64,000 nucleotides of DNA from Argentina anserina (GCF_933775445.1 NC_065873.1:14880001-14944000); one strand, 5' to 3'; numbered from the stretch's first letter, positions 1 through 17,541 are shown. The notes: a model not told the origin generated them from the letters alone. Numbers and translations: made by a program.

Positions 1-1644
1 TTAAAGTTTAAAGAACTTTTGCCTAATCTAATATTCTTTTGGTGTATAATATTTAAATGTAGTTTCTACATTTCGTCTTATCTTCACGTCGAGGATAATC
101 AGCGGTGTTCTTTGTTTGTGGCTTCCTCGGTAGGTACTTCAATCTTTATTCTTTTTTTCTTTCTCAGTTCTGAGTAGAGTGATTTTAGAATTTCATTGGG
201 AATCAACAAGCTAATATAGATCCTGCTTGCTGAAGTAGTTATATGTACTTGCTAATCGGTGTGCCTCCGACAGTTGAACAAGCTTTGTGATTAAATTTTG
301 GTGTTGGGTTTTCATCCAATAAGATAGAATTGCTGCTCATTTTATTATGTTTCGTTCTATTCTATTTGTTTTACTTTTTTATTCTTTTGTGGGAATTGGG
401 AAGACATGACTGTAAATGGCTTCAAGTTATGAATTCATCCAGTAGAGCTTCCTATTTTTACAAAGAAGCTTATGTAATATACTTAATATAACTATTGATA
501 TATAGTTTTTGTGCTTGGTTCTTCTCTGTAACTTTTGCTACTCTTCCTATATTCGATGTTGGCCTTCATTTTGTTTTTTCTTCTTATTCAATCAGGTGTT
601 GGTGATCTCTGATGTTGTATGATCATGATCATGATCCATTTCTATATTTTATAAAGATGGATATATTAGCATAATGATGTAGGAGAAAAATAGAAGTTAA
701 TATTCCTTTTATCCTTTGTTCAAGTGAATCATGAGAAACTTCAAATAAATGAACTTGATGCACTTTTAATAATGTAAAAAAAAATGGTCTCGATCTTATT
801 TGTACAAAAGGAATTTTTTTTATTGCACTTTTGGTCAATGCTAATACTCAATTTTTAGTCCATGCCAATATTGAATTTTTATTTTCAGTTTTAGTTATTT
901 CTTCCTAATTTTACTTTCATATTACGCAAACTTCATTGTAAAACGCGGGCTATTTTCTAGTATATATATATATATATAATATTAAAACATATTTTTTATG
1001 TTTTTACAGGCGATATATAAGAGAATCGGATTTAGATTTTCAAGTTGAGAACAAAATCAATTGCACCCCAAACTGAATGACTCCAGATTACAAGGCTGGG
1101 CCTCCTCCTCATTGGTAAGTCTTGGGTTCGTCTTAAATTATTGTTACGAAAATCCAGAATTAGTAGATTTCTGAGTTTTCGGATTATCGAGTATGGGTTT
1201 AAAGTAGAGAACTAAGGTGATATTGATATGGATTTGTATCCCACAACTGAACTGATCTGTCAGATACTGTACTACTTTCATTGGCAGCATCACTCAATTC
1301 ATTAAATTTGAAACTAATAGAATTGCAATAATGTGTTATCGAGTATGTTCAATCAATAGGTTAAGTAAGTACAAGATTTTTCCTGAGAGTAGTTTGGGGA
1401 CTCAATTTCTTTCTGCAGTTTCACGAGATAAGAAAGAATTAGATGAATCAAAAAATTTGAGCTTTGGTAATTGTTGTCATTTGGTACTTTTCAAGTTTTC
1501 TGTATACATGGATTAGTAATAGCTTTAGCTTTTCATTTACAGTTGCGAATTGCTGCACAAGAGAACCATATCGTAGACTTCTGGCAGCTGTTTCTTTAGG
1601 CTTTCCTTACCTGCCTCCCCATTCCTGCATTACAAAACCAGATT
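1..1644. other. AT-rich region upstream of the SNAP43-like gene
   Basis: I see no convincing coding sequence here. The stretch just before the SNAP43-like start (about 1542-1644) follows a TTTACAG splice acceptor and reads like a 5' leader. A candidate upstream leader exon lies near 1011-1113, between an acceptor (TTTTTACAG) and a donor (GGTAAGTC). A short TA repeat lies at 961-978. The rest is AT-rich intron or intergenic DNA. The leader exons are inferred from splice-like signals only. Confidence 0.35.
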
Positions 1645-2473
1645 ATGGATCTGGCTCCGATGAAGCGCGACATTGACGACCTCATATCCCAATTTTCTGC
1701 TGCCGATTCGACTCGCTTTGCCCATATGAAGCAAGTATGGCTCTGCAAAAAATTCTCCTACATCTACAACGCCCGTCCCACCTGGACCAACTCCCTCGCC
1801 CTCTTCATGCAGTCCCTCTACTCCCACTCAATCCGACATCTAATCTCTTCAGCTTCCTTGTCACCAAGACTTGGCAGTTGGCGGCCTCTATTGCCTCTAC
1901 TGCCTCTACGAGACTCAGCCTTTCAAAATCTACCTCTCCCTCGAGGAGCTCAAGAAGCTCCGGCAGCTCGTGGCCGACGCGAAAGTCGAGGGCGTGGTGG
2001 TGAAGCGGGTGCTGGAGAAGAAGGTGTTTCTGTTCGGGTGCGTGGAGACGAACGAGGGGCTGAAGGGGAAGGTGGATCAGCTGACGAAGCTGGAGAACGC
2101 GAGGATTCGGACGGCGTGTGAGAAGCTGTTTGGGGATGGGAGGATTGAGGAGTTTAGTCGCATGGATTTGGGGGTGGAGGTTGATTTGGGGAAGGTGAGG
2201 CAGATGTGTGGGGAGTATGCGGAGTTGAAGAGGGTTGCGACAGAGGAGGGTGGGGATGAGGAGATGAAGGGGGCTGAGGGAGGAGGGAAGGAGATGGTCG
2301 GGGAAGATTGTCAAGGAGTGGGATGAGCAGAGGGGAGTGTTTTATCGAGAGATGGGAGTGAGTCAGAAAATGTATGAAGAGGAGGAGAAGCAGCGGCAGC
2401 AGCAAGAAAAGAAGAGGAGGGAGAGGATGGTAGTTTCGACAAGGAGCTCGAGCAGATGCTCTCTGAAATCTGA
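1645..2473 (+). pseudogene. snRNA-activating complex SNAP43-like gene, frame broken
   Basis: The reading frames resemble plant homologues of SNAP43 (SNAPc subunit 1), which acts at snRNA promoters in the nucleus. The start MDLAPMKRDIDDLI and the stretches KFSYIYNARPT and GGLYCLYCLYETQPFKIYLS fit this family. The protein switches frame three times: near 1870 (frame 1 to 2, after SLSPRLG), near 2300 (frame 2 to 3, before KIVKEWDEQ), and near 2425 (frame 3 to 2, before FDKELEQMLSEI and a stop). The total span, about 276 codons, is what I would expect for a full-length member. The middle has strong lysine/glutamate bias and is GC-rich, unlike its surroundings. It could be a pseudogene, or a good gene with indel errors in a GC-rich assembly. 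No splice signals explain the first shift well. Family assignment is fairly sure; functional state is uncertain. Confidence 0.65.
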
Positions 2474-2765
2474 AGCACAGGCAGGGAGCTAGTCAACACA
2501 ACTAAGTAATAATGAGACACAATTCCGAACATAAATCGTCACGTGGTAAACTTTGCCGTAAAATTTGAAAGAAAAAGAAATGCAAACTGTTACTGTTTTT
2601 ATTGCTGCTGGGTGGGTCCAACTGCAACTCAGCGGGCGTTGGCGCCACAAATCGTTACTGGATATGTGTTAAACTCCATCAAGCCCCCAAACCATAAACG
2701 TCACCAGTCCGCAAAGAATTATAAAGCAGAGGCATGTTACTCTAGGTGATCTAAATCAGCTCGAT

Positions 2766-5700
2766 ATGTCGTTGGCATCTTGTTTGAAATTCCCTCTAAC
2801 ACTACTCCCGATTCCAACGACACCGCGTTTCAGTCACAGATACCCAACTGGGTCATCATCTTCTCGTCGCAGAAGAGCCTCTGCTCAACAACTAGAGCTT
2901 ACAGTCCCTGATGATGGACCAAACGACGGCAAGAAAGTAAAGAAGGTTGTCGTCGTTGGGTCTGGCTGGGCTGGCCTTGGCGCCGCCCACCACCTCTGCA
3001 ACCAGGGGTTTGATGTTACTGTTCTTGAAACTACTGATACTTGTCTTGATGATGTGGGTATCCATGGTAATTAATCATCAACTTCTGTGTTTAGTTATTT
3101 TGTTACTCTTTAGCGTTTAGCGTTTACTTGACTGGTTTTACCAACCCGTCGTATATCATTTGCCCATTTAGTTGATTCTGATGATTTATGATACTGCTTT
3201 GGAATATTTAGGTTATTGGTATCCCTACCGGAATATATTCAACCTTGTTGATGAGCTGGAGATCAAACCGTTCACTAACTGGATGAAATTTGCACAATAT
3301 TCAGCAGAGGGATTAGAGGTAATCAACATATGCATGTGTTGAATAAGAGGATCATAAGCTTATTATTAGATGTGTTAAAGGAGTTAGGAATGTTTTTTTT
3401 TTGGTCTGAAAAAAGAGTTAGGAATGTTGTGCAGGTTGAATTTCCGGTATTTCAAGGCCTTCCTCTGTTGCCAACTCCTTTGGGAACCTTGTACCATTCA
3501 AAGGTGTATGTTATTTGCTTTGTACTCTGAATGCCATATTTCTAATTCCAGTGGAAATGTTTAGCAGCCTTGTGGTGATGAATGAGTCAATACAATGTGC
3601 ATTTCCTGCAGTTTGTTCAGTTGCCGTTGGTTGATAGATTAACTTCACTTCCTTTAATGGCAGCAGGTATAGTTTCCCTGATTGGTTTTGAACTTATTTG
3701 AGGCTTGATGAGCAAACCAATTATTTGCTAAAGGATCTTGTAGAAAATCTTAGTGAGCTCTCTTTCTCACTAATTTATTTTCAATCGAAATGCTACTTAT
3801 TTATTTTAATTGTTTTATATGAGAATACAAATACTGATTGTCGTGTAGAGTTGCTTGTAGCATGTGTTGGGTAAATGTTTGAAGGCATTTCATCTAATTC
3901 AATCATGTGAGTCATGCTCTTGTCAACTCATATGTACATTTTCATTGCAGTAATCGACTTTGACAATACTGATACAGCCTGGAGAAAGTATGACTCAAGT
4001 AAGGATCTCTATCACTAATTCACTATTAGTAAGTTTCAGCATTTGAGTAGATAATTATCATATATGTCAAATAGACTGAAGTTATTTAGAGATTTAACTG
4101 ATAGTTACTGCAAGGGAGCTCTGTAAGCAGTTTGGCTGTTCTGAAAAGCTTTATCAGAAAGTCCTAGCACCATTGCTTCAAGTGGGTCTGTTTGCACCGG
4201 CAGAACAATGTAGTGCTGCTGCTACTCTGGGCCTTCTATCCTACATCCTTGCTCACCAGGTCTGGCAGGTTTTCATTAGTATTCAGAATCATTTAGAAAG
4301 TTCTTAAACTGTACATTAGTTTTATCTTAGTGGATCCTACCAATAGTCATAGGAGTCCCACAATGAGATTCTGACATTAAAATCCTACCATCTTAGGAAA
4401 ACAGAAGACCACAGCGAACCATCACCTGAGTGAAAAAAAAATCATGGATCTCGTAAAGCATCCTCTCTGATGTCCTGTGTCTGTGTGTATATATCTATAC
4501 TTGCATATGTTATTTTCCGTATTCCAAATACCACATAAGTCTCTACTTTACTTGTACAGGATTTCCTTATAATTAATAAGATTTATATATAGTACAGTTT
4601 GCATGAAATTATCGCTTCTGTTTCATTATTGTAATAAGTTCGCTAAATATGTCCATTCAATTGTCACTCTGTCAGTTGTTTCTGTAAGTTATCCTTCCTG
4701 ATCAATGTAATCTTATATTTTTTCCGTCTTTTATTTCAGAAAGATTTTGATCTAGTATTGTGTCGTGGAACAACTAGGGAAAAGATTTTTAAGCCATGGA
4801 GGGAGTTCATGACAAGGAAAGGTTGCAAGTTTGAGAAAGCTGCAAATGTTACGGACCTTTTGCTTAATGAGGACACTGGTTGTATTTCTGAAGTAGTTTG
4901 TGGCAAAGAAATGTATAGTGCTGATGCAGTTGTCCTAGCTGTTGGCATCTCCGCGCTTCAGAAACTTATTGAAAATAGGTAGTTTGTTAATGAATTTCAG
5001 AGTATTTTATGCAAATATCTACAATCCAATGTTTATTTCAATTACTTGTAATCAGGCTTTTCAAAACAATTAGTTTTACATGACATGACAGTGTTACATT
5101 CATAGTGAAAATAGGTCTGTCCTGACTATCATTCACATAGGGTAGAGCCCATGATAATTACTTTAGAGCCAAAAAATGTATAAGACTGTGAAGTGCATGT
5201 TAGTTCTTCAATTAACCCCCATTCCTGCTATTTCTACCTTAATTGGCAGTACTTGAGTTCTGTTTAGTGCAGTGTTGTGTACAAGGGAGGAATTTGTCAA
5301 GGTCTCAAACCTAGCTACCATTGATGTACTCTCAGTTAAAATCTGGCTCGATAGGAAGGTGAGTAAATAAATTTTAATTTAACATCAGATTCTTTTACGT
5401 CTAGATCAGTTTCTTCTCTACATATTAACTTTTTCACCTGTATGAAATGGGGTTACTTTATGAGATTTCGACGAGCCAAACGAGACTGAGCATGTCATTT
5501 GACTCCGACATATTATTTCCACTATGTTTTAGTTTTGACATATGTTCCAATATCTACTTTGATAATAGGAATTTTGATACAGAAAGTAGTTTTTATAAAA
5601 CAAGTCAGTTGAGGGTACTTTTTCAGTCATAATTTGACCGAGCTGATTCTTTGTTGTGTACCACATAATCAGGTCACCATTCCAAATGCAAGTAATGCTT

Positions 5701-6679
5701 GCTCAGGATTTGATGATTCATTCGGGTGGTCATTCTTTGATTTGAACGCAATTCATGATGACCACAAAGATGGTACAGAAACAGTGCTACAAGCTGATTT
5801 TGTGAGTATCAATGCTCCTGCTTTTCTTCTGATTTTTGGATGATAAATGCAATATAATTCGGAGTTTAACCGGACTTTCTTCTGTCCATATTCTTTCAGT
5901 ATCGTGCCAATGAGTTGTTATTACTGACAGATAAGCAAATAGTTGCCAAGGTGACATCTTACCTATCAAAGTGCATCAAGGACTTCGATAATGCTACAGT
6001 GATAAATAAGGAGATTGGAAGATTTCCAAAATCGTCGACTCATTTCTTTCCAGGTATCCAACTGTATTCATTGCAAGATCCATGGCATTGTTTTATTGGA
6101 CTTCGATTGTTCAGGCTACCTTTTTGATATGATGCCTATGGAACCCCAAGGAAGTAATGATTTCATATACTGGTATAGTCTAGTACAGACAGTAAAATTA
6201 TTTGAATTGGAGTGAACTGTAGCTACATGTTTTGTTCATAACACCACTTTCACACTTTGTGCTGATTATTGAGATGCAACTTCTTTTTGTGTTGTTCCTC
6301 TCTATATAGGTTCATACAAGCACATGATTCGTGGGTCTACATCTTTCCCAAATTTGTTCATGGCTGGAGACTGGATTATAACCCGACATGGTTCATGGTC
6401 ACAGGTTCGATTCAAATACATTCGTTTCTTGTTAACCACATGAGATCTTTGTTCATAAAATTTCATTAATCTTGGAAAAACTTATGTCAACAGGAAAAAT
6501 CTTACGTCACCGGTCTTGAAGCTGCCAACCGTACAGTGGACTACCTTGAAGAAGGAAGCTTTGCTAAAATTATACCTGCTGAGGAGGATGAACCACACAT
6601 TCAGACACTGCGTAGCCTAAACAGAAGTTTTAATGACATCAAAGCTCAATTTCCGTTATCTAGTTATTTCCTCCAGTGA
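2766..6679 (+). CDS. predicted plastid FAD-dependent oxidoreductase (carotene desaturase/amine oxidase-like)
   Basis: Twelve exons splice to 543 codons: 2766-3066, 3212-3318, 3435-3503, 3612-3666, 3951-3998, 4105-4259, 4740-4978, 5268-5358, 5673-5801, 5900-6053, 6310-6404 and 6494-6679. All junctions are GT..AG and frame is kept throughout. The first 40 residues are rich in Ser, Arg and Pro with no acidic residues, which fits a chloroplast transit peptide. A Rossmann FAD-binding motif (VVVVGSGWAGLGAAHHL, ending the second strand in VLE) follows at about residues 60-90. The C-terminal part contains the typical second FAD contact, FPNLFMAGDWI, near residue 455. The protein belongs to the flavin amine oxidase/phytoene desaturase-like superfamily. 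The substrate is not known to me, so I assign no pathway step. The start is the only ATG before the transit-like segment. Confidence 0.85.
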
Positions 6680-6982
6680 ACTTGTAGTTTGGTTATTAAA
6701 AGAAGAAGAGGAAATTTAAGATCGGACTCGAAGAGATTCAAAGCAATACTAGAAGGAAGACGAAGAAAGTAATTTGAATGTGAATTTCCTTATAAAGCAA
6801 AGATTTTCGTGTTCAGGATGACAAAGAAATGTGTTGTATCAACTCAGCTTCGTCTGTCTCGATCTCATTAATTATAAGCCAAACTGTGTCATCTGTATAG
6901 AATTATCAATTTATCATATATTCATATTGATCTACTCATGCAAAATCACTTGATAAAGCACCAATTCAAAAACGATGTGCTT

Positions 6983-7440
6983 TAGTGGCGTAGTCAGAAA
7001 CATAATTTAGGAGGGTCAAAGTTTAAAAGTAGACATAATGTAATAATTGGAAAATTTTTACCAACTCTAAATTAAATAGAGCTCTATGGGGAGAATAATT
7101 CATTCGCATAAAAACAAAAGAAACTTTCATATTAATTAATTGTTGAAAAAAATACATATATCAATAAACATATATGTGTACACAAAGTATATATGAAATA
7201 TTATAGATTAATTGACTAATGATGATAAAAATCTTAAGAACTGTGTGGATATTGGAAAATTAGGGTAAAATTACTTAATCATATGAATTTAACTTTATGT
7301 CAAAAGGGTCAAAATTCATACTAAAATCAGTAAAATATATATATTAAAGTGCTAATATCTAATATTTCAACAAATTATACTAAAGTTTAAAATTGAGAAG
7401 GGTCATTGGACCCTCTGACCCTAGTGTGGCTACGCCAATG
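6983..7440. mobile_element. degenerate hAT-like MITE
   Basis: The left end TAGTGGCGTAGTCA and the right end TGGCTACGCCAATG are imperfect inverted repeats of the hAT type. The 458-bp interior is AT-rich and has no coding capacity. The flanking 8-mers ATGTGCTT (6975-6982) and ATGCCCCT (7441-7448) match at five of eight positions, which fits an old, mutated target duplication. Class is inferred from the ends alone. Confidence 0.55.
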
Positions 7441-8793
7441 ATGCCCCTCCCATTCACCCAAGAATGACGAGATTAACCTCGCGCGCAACCGATGATATAC
7501 TGTTATTATATCTCCTAACTTGTCTATGTTGATCACAAAATAAAGTGAAAACTTTTGTACGCAGGAATGGTTCTGCCATCTATTATTCTACAATGACTTC
7601 TATGAAATTCAGTCCCATAAACAATGAAAATAGAAATGTTGGAGGAGACCGAAAATATATTTTAGACATAGACGAGTGTCATAGAGTTGAAAATGCAAAA
7701 ATAAATGCACAAAGCACCACAAATAAAGACTACCCGAAAACAATGTCAACACACGTACACTTACTAACATTTAAATTCTAGTAGGCTACCCCTGATACAG
7801 TCGGGTCAACATTATATTTAGTTTATGTGATTTTGCTTCTGTTTATATTCTAATTTACCCAACAGTCTCTATAAATCAGTATGCTTAGGCATCTTAGTAA
7901 CTTGATATTTTATAACTAATAGGCAGTACAACAATTGATATATGCTGAAATTTGGAACAAACTAGAATTGAAAGTTTGAATTTTCTTTATTATTGTCTTT
8001 ATATGTTTTTTTCTCTCGCATTCAGCAGATCTCATATTTGAATAAAAATTGCTCCTAGATGGAAGCAAGGGAATTTTTCATCTTCTCTCCGTGGTCTGTC
8101 CGTAGAGAGTTTCACAAAAGTAAACACTCGAAACACATGACGAACGTTCGAAAAGCACACGTGAGTTGTACTAGATCACTTGGCATTTCCATGAGTTCAA
8201 ACTCGAGAAAATTGGCTCAAACAATAATTTGAGATTCACATCTAAAATTATTCAACAATGTATTAAGTGACCAAATTCTCATAGACTTGTAGGAAAATCC
8301 TCTTTTATGAATATTCGTAGGAATCTCAACCGAGACGATGAAGTGCATGAAATTAATGGGGCAACCACGCCAGAAAAGCTAATGAGAAACATGACTTGCA
8401 GGTGAACCACACCCACAACCCAATCCGTGTACTTGTTTCCACGTCCACCAATCACCCAAAACTAAGCTGCGGTAACCTAGACCCAAACCCCACAGTACAA
8501 TAACATAACTCGCCAATCGATTTCCTCCACGTTATCAACCATGATTAAATCAGGAGAACGATCCTAGCTATACCCAATGGAATACTTACAGAGCAGACAG
8601 TGTCCAGTACACACTTTGTTTTTTTCCACATGAATACTTATTAATTACCACTTAACTCCAAAAATATATATATATATATATATCCGCATTTAATAATTAC
8701 GTGTATTATTTTGCTGTCTTTCCATGGATTTAATATTTATTGGAAAAAATAAATATAAAATGTATTTAATTAATTTTGTAGTTAGATCTCAGT
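7441..8793. other. intergenic region and VHA-B promoter
   Basis: No gene is visible. The 78-codon open frame at 7545-7781 has no recognisable domain and AT-driven composition. An AT dinucleotide run lies at about 8663-8684. A TATA-like stretch (AATATAAAATG) near 8750-8762 precedes the pyrimidine-rich leader of VHA-B that begins around 8790, so this is the likely core promoter. Confidence 0.4.
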
Positions 8794-9399
8794 CCCCTAT
8801 TTCTTCATCCTCTTTGCTCGGTGTTGCTCTCTTCCTCTTTGCTCTGCTTCAGATCGTAACGAACTCAAGGTACGCCACCTAATTCTCAGCCGCTTGATTG
8901 TTGTTTACTTCTTCAATTTTGATCTCTGATCGGTTCATTTTGTGATCACCGATCCGAAATTTGGTTCGTTCTTTCGTCTTTGTTGATTAGCTAAGTATTG
9001 GAATCGATTAGCGATGTGATTCGCCTCGGTTTTGTTTCGCTTGATTGGTTCCTAAGAAATGGGAGAAGAACAGGTGAAATCGATTGTAATGGATGTGAAT
9101 ATTTGCTCAGTTGAATTGGATAAACTGAAATTTACAGTTAGTGTAGACTGCTTCAGTGTTTAGAGCAGTTGAATTTAGTAAATTTTCGACCGAGTAGTTT
9201 TAGAGATGAGAAAATGTCTTGGTTGGAGTTAGGAATGTGAAAAAGTTTGAAGGATAAAAGTGCTATTCTGTGATCTTGATCTTCGGCCATTTTGATTGGA
9301 CTCATTAAAGTTGGAAATTGTGTAGCATTCTTATGATTTCGGTGCCGTGTGTTTGTGTATGCTGATATTGTTGATTTTTGTTCTTTGAAGCTTGCAAAT
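8794..9399 (+). promoter_or_regulatory. VHA-B: VHA-B 5' leader exon and leader intron
   Basis: A CT-rich leader exon ends at 8869 (CTCAAG before GTACGCC). An intron of about 521 bp, T-rich and ending in TTTGAAG at 9390, separates it from the start codon exon. Long leader introns of this kind are common in highly expressed plant genes and often raise expression. That role here is inference. The transcription start (about 8790) is estimated from composition, not seen directly. Confidence 0.6.
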
Positions 9400-13422
<4,023 letters not shown>

Positions 13423-14700
13423 TGGGGTCCATATATCCTAGTGGTTCTTCAGACAGTAGCTATCTATCAATGAGCACTGCTTCAGTTGATCGATTTTTCT
13501 GCCTAGATTACATCTATTCTATCTCCTCCGGCATATATAATAAAGGTTACGCTCCTTTCAGGGCCAGTTCAAAAATTCTTTCAACAAGGACGTTAGATCT
13601 TGTAGTTCTGTATTTTCGTCTCTCATTTCTTAGTTTGTTTGTTGCCCCCGTTGTGCTTGGTTGTGCTTTCACTCTCCAATGGGTTTCCAGGGCCATTTAG
13701 GATCTAAAGCCCCTGCAGTATATATTTGCTTGTTTCAAGACCTTATTTATTATGTAATCTGGCATTTTGGCATCTTTTTAATCTTATGTTCAGACAATTA
13801 TCAATCTGTACGACTCGTCTTTGATTGGTCAATTTATATCCGGAATAAAACGAGTGTTTTGATAGCTTTGCCTGTTACTGTGGCCGATTATACGTTGTTA
13901 ACTGTGTTTTCCACCATAACAGATTTGGCACCATTGAAATTTGCTCTTGGTTTTTAGTGTAGAAGTTCGAGGGAACTTGCTCTTGAGAGGTCTCCTTGCT
14001 TTGGCAAATCAGCAAAATCTTGATCCACAAATTTTTCATGTTTTCGAGAAATGACCACAACGTGCATGAGTAACAAGAACCCAAGATTAGCATTGCAGAC
14101 AAACTACCTCAAAGGATCAAAGCCAAAAATGGAAGGTGCTTGGAAACTTCGTCAATGTGGTCACCAAATCAATCATTTGGGGTATATCATCAATCACATC
14201 TTTTCTGAGACAAATCTTTCAAGGTGGTAGCTTTTTAACAGCGTGGTTAACCACACACACACACATTTTTTTGGGTTCTTGCATACTAAAATCAGTACAA
14301 AACAGCAAGCAAGCTCATGATTCTCAATTCTCATGTTACATAGAACAGTAATACAGTGGAGTCTGATTTTCATTCTCTTTCTGCCATACAGGTTGAACAG
14401 AGACTAAACATTTACCATGATATAGAATTGACTACTCGATCTCTACTTTCCATACTGAAACAGATGTCAAACAAATGTTATCCAGATCATTCTGCTTTCA
14501 CTTCTGGATCTTGGTGACAAGGAAAAGGACACAGACTCCTCTCCTTGTTAGTTATCTCGTCCCAGAAATTCGAAAGGCCAAAAGTACGTGTCTTCTACTT
14601 CTTCCATTTATACACTGTATGAGGCACCTCTGAGATGAATGAGATAAAGAAAAGAGGATTCGAAAATTCATTACAACGACCAAATGAATTCAATTGTAGC
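13423..14700. other. VHA-B 3' UTR and convergent intergenic region
   Basis: The first few hundred bases are the 3' UTR of VHA-B, with AATAAAG-like and AATAAAA-like signals near 13541 and 13844. The open frames here are T-rich and lack domains. A CA repeat lies at 14250-14264. The DUF616 gene on the other strand ends at 14701, so the region separates two convergent genes. Confidence 0.5.
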
Positions 14701-17221
14701 TCAGCCTGCTTTTGATGTTCTTTCTACCTTCGGCAGGACAACTGAATCAAGATTTGCAGGATAAGGGGTCCACAACCCTAACCCTCCCCTACTCTCTACC
14801 AAACCATTTTTCGCATTAGCTTGGTCCCAATCTTTACCCCTATCCTTAATGGTTCCCTTACCCTTAAGCTGACTCCAACTAGTTACCCACTCTATGCGAG
14901 AGGAATGCTCCCTTATGTGTGGATGCAAAATAAACAGTGAATTGTACTCGCAGTTTGGAAACATAAAGAACTTAAACGAATCCCCTAACCTGTACAGAAC
15001 ATAACCAAAACTCAGTTGGTCCCTTGGTGTGAAGAGGTCGACCTCATTGAACCACAAGCAGCTAAACAAGTTACTCATTGCAGTATGCTCCCGTATGATA
15101 ATAGCTCCCTCTGGCACATCTGCATTTAATTACTTTTCATTAACAATATGCAAAAGAAAGAGTCGTATACATCAGCATAACTTTCTTTCCGTGCATCTTT
15201 CAATTTTATCAAGTCGATATTATCTGCTGCCATCTTACCACTAATAGTTTTCTTCTGCGGACTCCATGGCTCCAAGCCCTCATATCTGTAAATCTTCATG
15301 TGAAGATCAATAAGAGGTCGGGCATATCGTTTCCTCCGCTTATTTGAATCTGCCTCCTCATATATGTTGCGATGATGCTTGTGCTGAGAGATGGCAAATG
15401 TATTCTTGTCCCGCCATAAATATCTGCAAACCAAATTTAGTACCCTCGATTAGAACTTTAGATGTCTGTGCATGCAGAGACAGACGTTCATACATGCATA
15501 CACACAAGTATAAAATGAAGTCAAACTGATACCTTTCTAGAATAAGCAATGGATCAACCATGAGCTCCATTTTCCCATCAATCCAAATGCTGTACTGTGC
15601 CTTAGGGAATAAGCGGTGGGTTAAGATCTTCGGGACTTTTCCATTCCTTCTTGGTTCATCATAAGGTGGATGCTTCAATAAAATCAGACGCCAGATGCCA
15701 ACCCATTTTCCACCACTATTATCCTCTCTTACTGTAACATTTCCATTTATAAATTCAAAGGATGTCTCATCCACCACCATGAGAAAACAGAAGAGCTTCT
15801 TCGAACGGGGGCTCAAATTTGAAGGTTGATGGGGTATATCATAACCATCAAAAATGCCTGATGCCACCACAAACCTACATTTCTCAGCATATTCAATGTC
15901 TTCAGGGAGCATGTCACCACCACCATTTCGAATGAAACCACAGTGCACCTGAAGTATATATACAGTAACCATCGGAAAGGGAAAAAATCATTAAGTCTAC
16001 AGTTCTCACCGCACCACATCACTATATTTTAAAGTATTGTTTAGAAAGTATGACTATAATACACAATTTAAATATGAGTACATCTTTTGATCTCTTACTT
16101 TTAAGGTGAGAATGGTAATTTTTTTACTGCTAATATCACATCAAACAATTCAGACACAAGCTCAAAGCCAAAGCAAATGTAAAATCTTTCAATTTACCTT
16201 CATTGTTGGTTTTAGTTTAAAACTGTCTTCTCTCTGTGACCAGCTTTCATTTCCTCCAAATAGTGGGGATGAAGAAGTTTTGCCATCTATCACCTCATTC
16301 TCCATGACATAGGTTAGCTTTTTGACGATCTTATCAGGTGTTCTTCCCTCTGGAATTACTATCTTATTAGGGTCATTGACAACGGGAATTGGACAGCCTA
16401 TTTCATAAAAGTATAGCATATTATGTCAGAAAGAACTAATCTATAATTCAAATAGAAGATGTACTTCAGTGAACTTACGGTGTTGGAGTTGTGGTTTTGC
16501 TACAAAACCCATATTGCGTAACATGTCCAATACTGTGCTATCTTTGTTACACATAGCTGCAAGTCAACCAAGAAACTGAGCCATTATCTTAAACAACTGA
16601 GACAAAAGTATCTACAGGTCTTATAACAAAACATGTTTACCAAGCACTGTAACACTAACAACATAATAGAAGTGCAATTCATAGCAAGTCTTAGCAAAAA
16701 AGGTTACCTATAGCAAGTTATACATCAAATTACTGACACAATTTCATTCCTAACAATTGGGCCATTGGGGGAGTCATCGAGAATTGCCTTTCCCAATATA
16801 AAAATAAGAGAGAAAAAATGTGTGATCATCATGGACTTCACTTAATTCCTTATACTAAACTTTTTCACGCATTGTTCTTAATAGGTTGTAAATGAAAAAG
16901 AGTCATAATAAATACCCCCCGAAATATCCATTATAAATGTATGAAGACGAAAAGGTATAACTCTTCAATTTTGGGAGCAAAGCTCTTACAATCAACCAAG
17001 TCTTATAAAAGTATAGGGGCTTGGGAGGTGAGCCAACTACATACCTGATAACAATGAGATAGAAGAGTGGCATGACCAGATATGGAACAAAGTTGCGAGG
17101 AGAATCAATACCACCCACAAGATGACACCAACAAGTATCAACCGAATAACACCCTTCTTGCAAACAATCTTGATTGCAGAATCTGGGTGTGCCTTTCCCA
17201 GAAAAGTTCCACCTTCAACAT
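14701..17221 (-). CDS. DUF616 family type II membrane protein (TOD1/MUCI70-like), 5' exon missing
   Basis: Read on the minus strand, six exons join in frame: 17221-17045, 16556-16479, 16397-16198, 15948-15533, 15423-15239 and 15119-14701. Together they give about 490 residues. The first exon seen contains one membrane helix (VIRLILVGVILWVVLILLATLF) and a short Cys-containing stretch, as in a signal anchor. The rest is the DUF616 domain, with HCGFIRNGGGDM, FDGYDIPHQP, RRNGKVPKILTHRLFP, YSIWIDGKMELMVDP and SDVPEGAIIIREH. Family members include the Arabidopsis Golgi proteins TOD1 (reported as a ceramidase) and MUCI70 (a putative glycosyltransferase linked to mucilage pectin). The activity of this copy cannot be told apart from sequence. 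The exon at 17221 starts in phase 1 after a CAG acceptor, so at least one upstream coding exon, with the start codon, lies beyond it. I did not find it. Confidence 0.8.
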
Positions 17222-17504
17222 CTGTGCCATCACCGCCACATTACTTACACAAATATTCGAGTGCCAAGCTAAAACGTGCAACTGTATTTAGCTAACTAAT
17301 ACCACACCTGTTTCTCCCACAAACTAATAATCTCTCCATCGATTACTTACCTTTACTAAGCACGCTTAGACTACTCCTTTCGCCTCGTCGGTGCGTGCGA
17401 AACGATACAAACCTCGGACTATCTTTCTCCATAATCAAACCACTACCACCTTCTCATTACTGCACCACATTGCATGCATTCACAAATTACAAAAATCCAA
17501 AATC

Positions 17505-17541
<37 letters not shown>

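Noticed and set aside
1805..2405. Minus-strand frames of 83-169 codons over the SNAP43-like gene
   Set aside because: Pro/His/Leu-rich mirror of a purine-rich coding region, not a gene.
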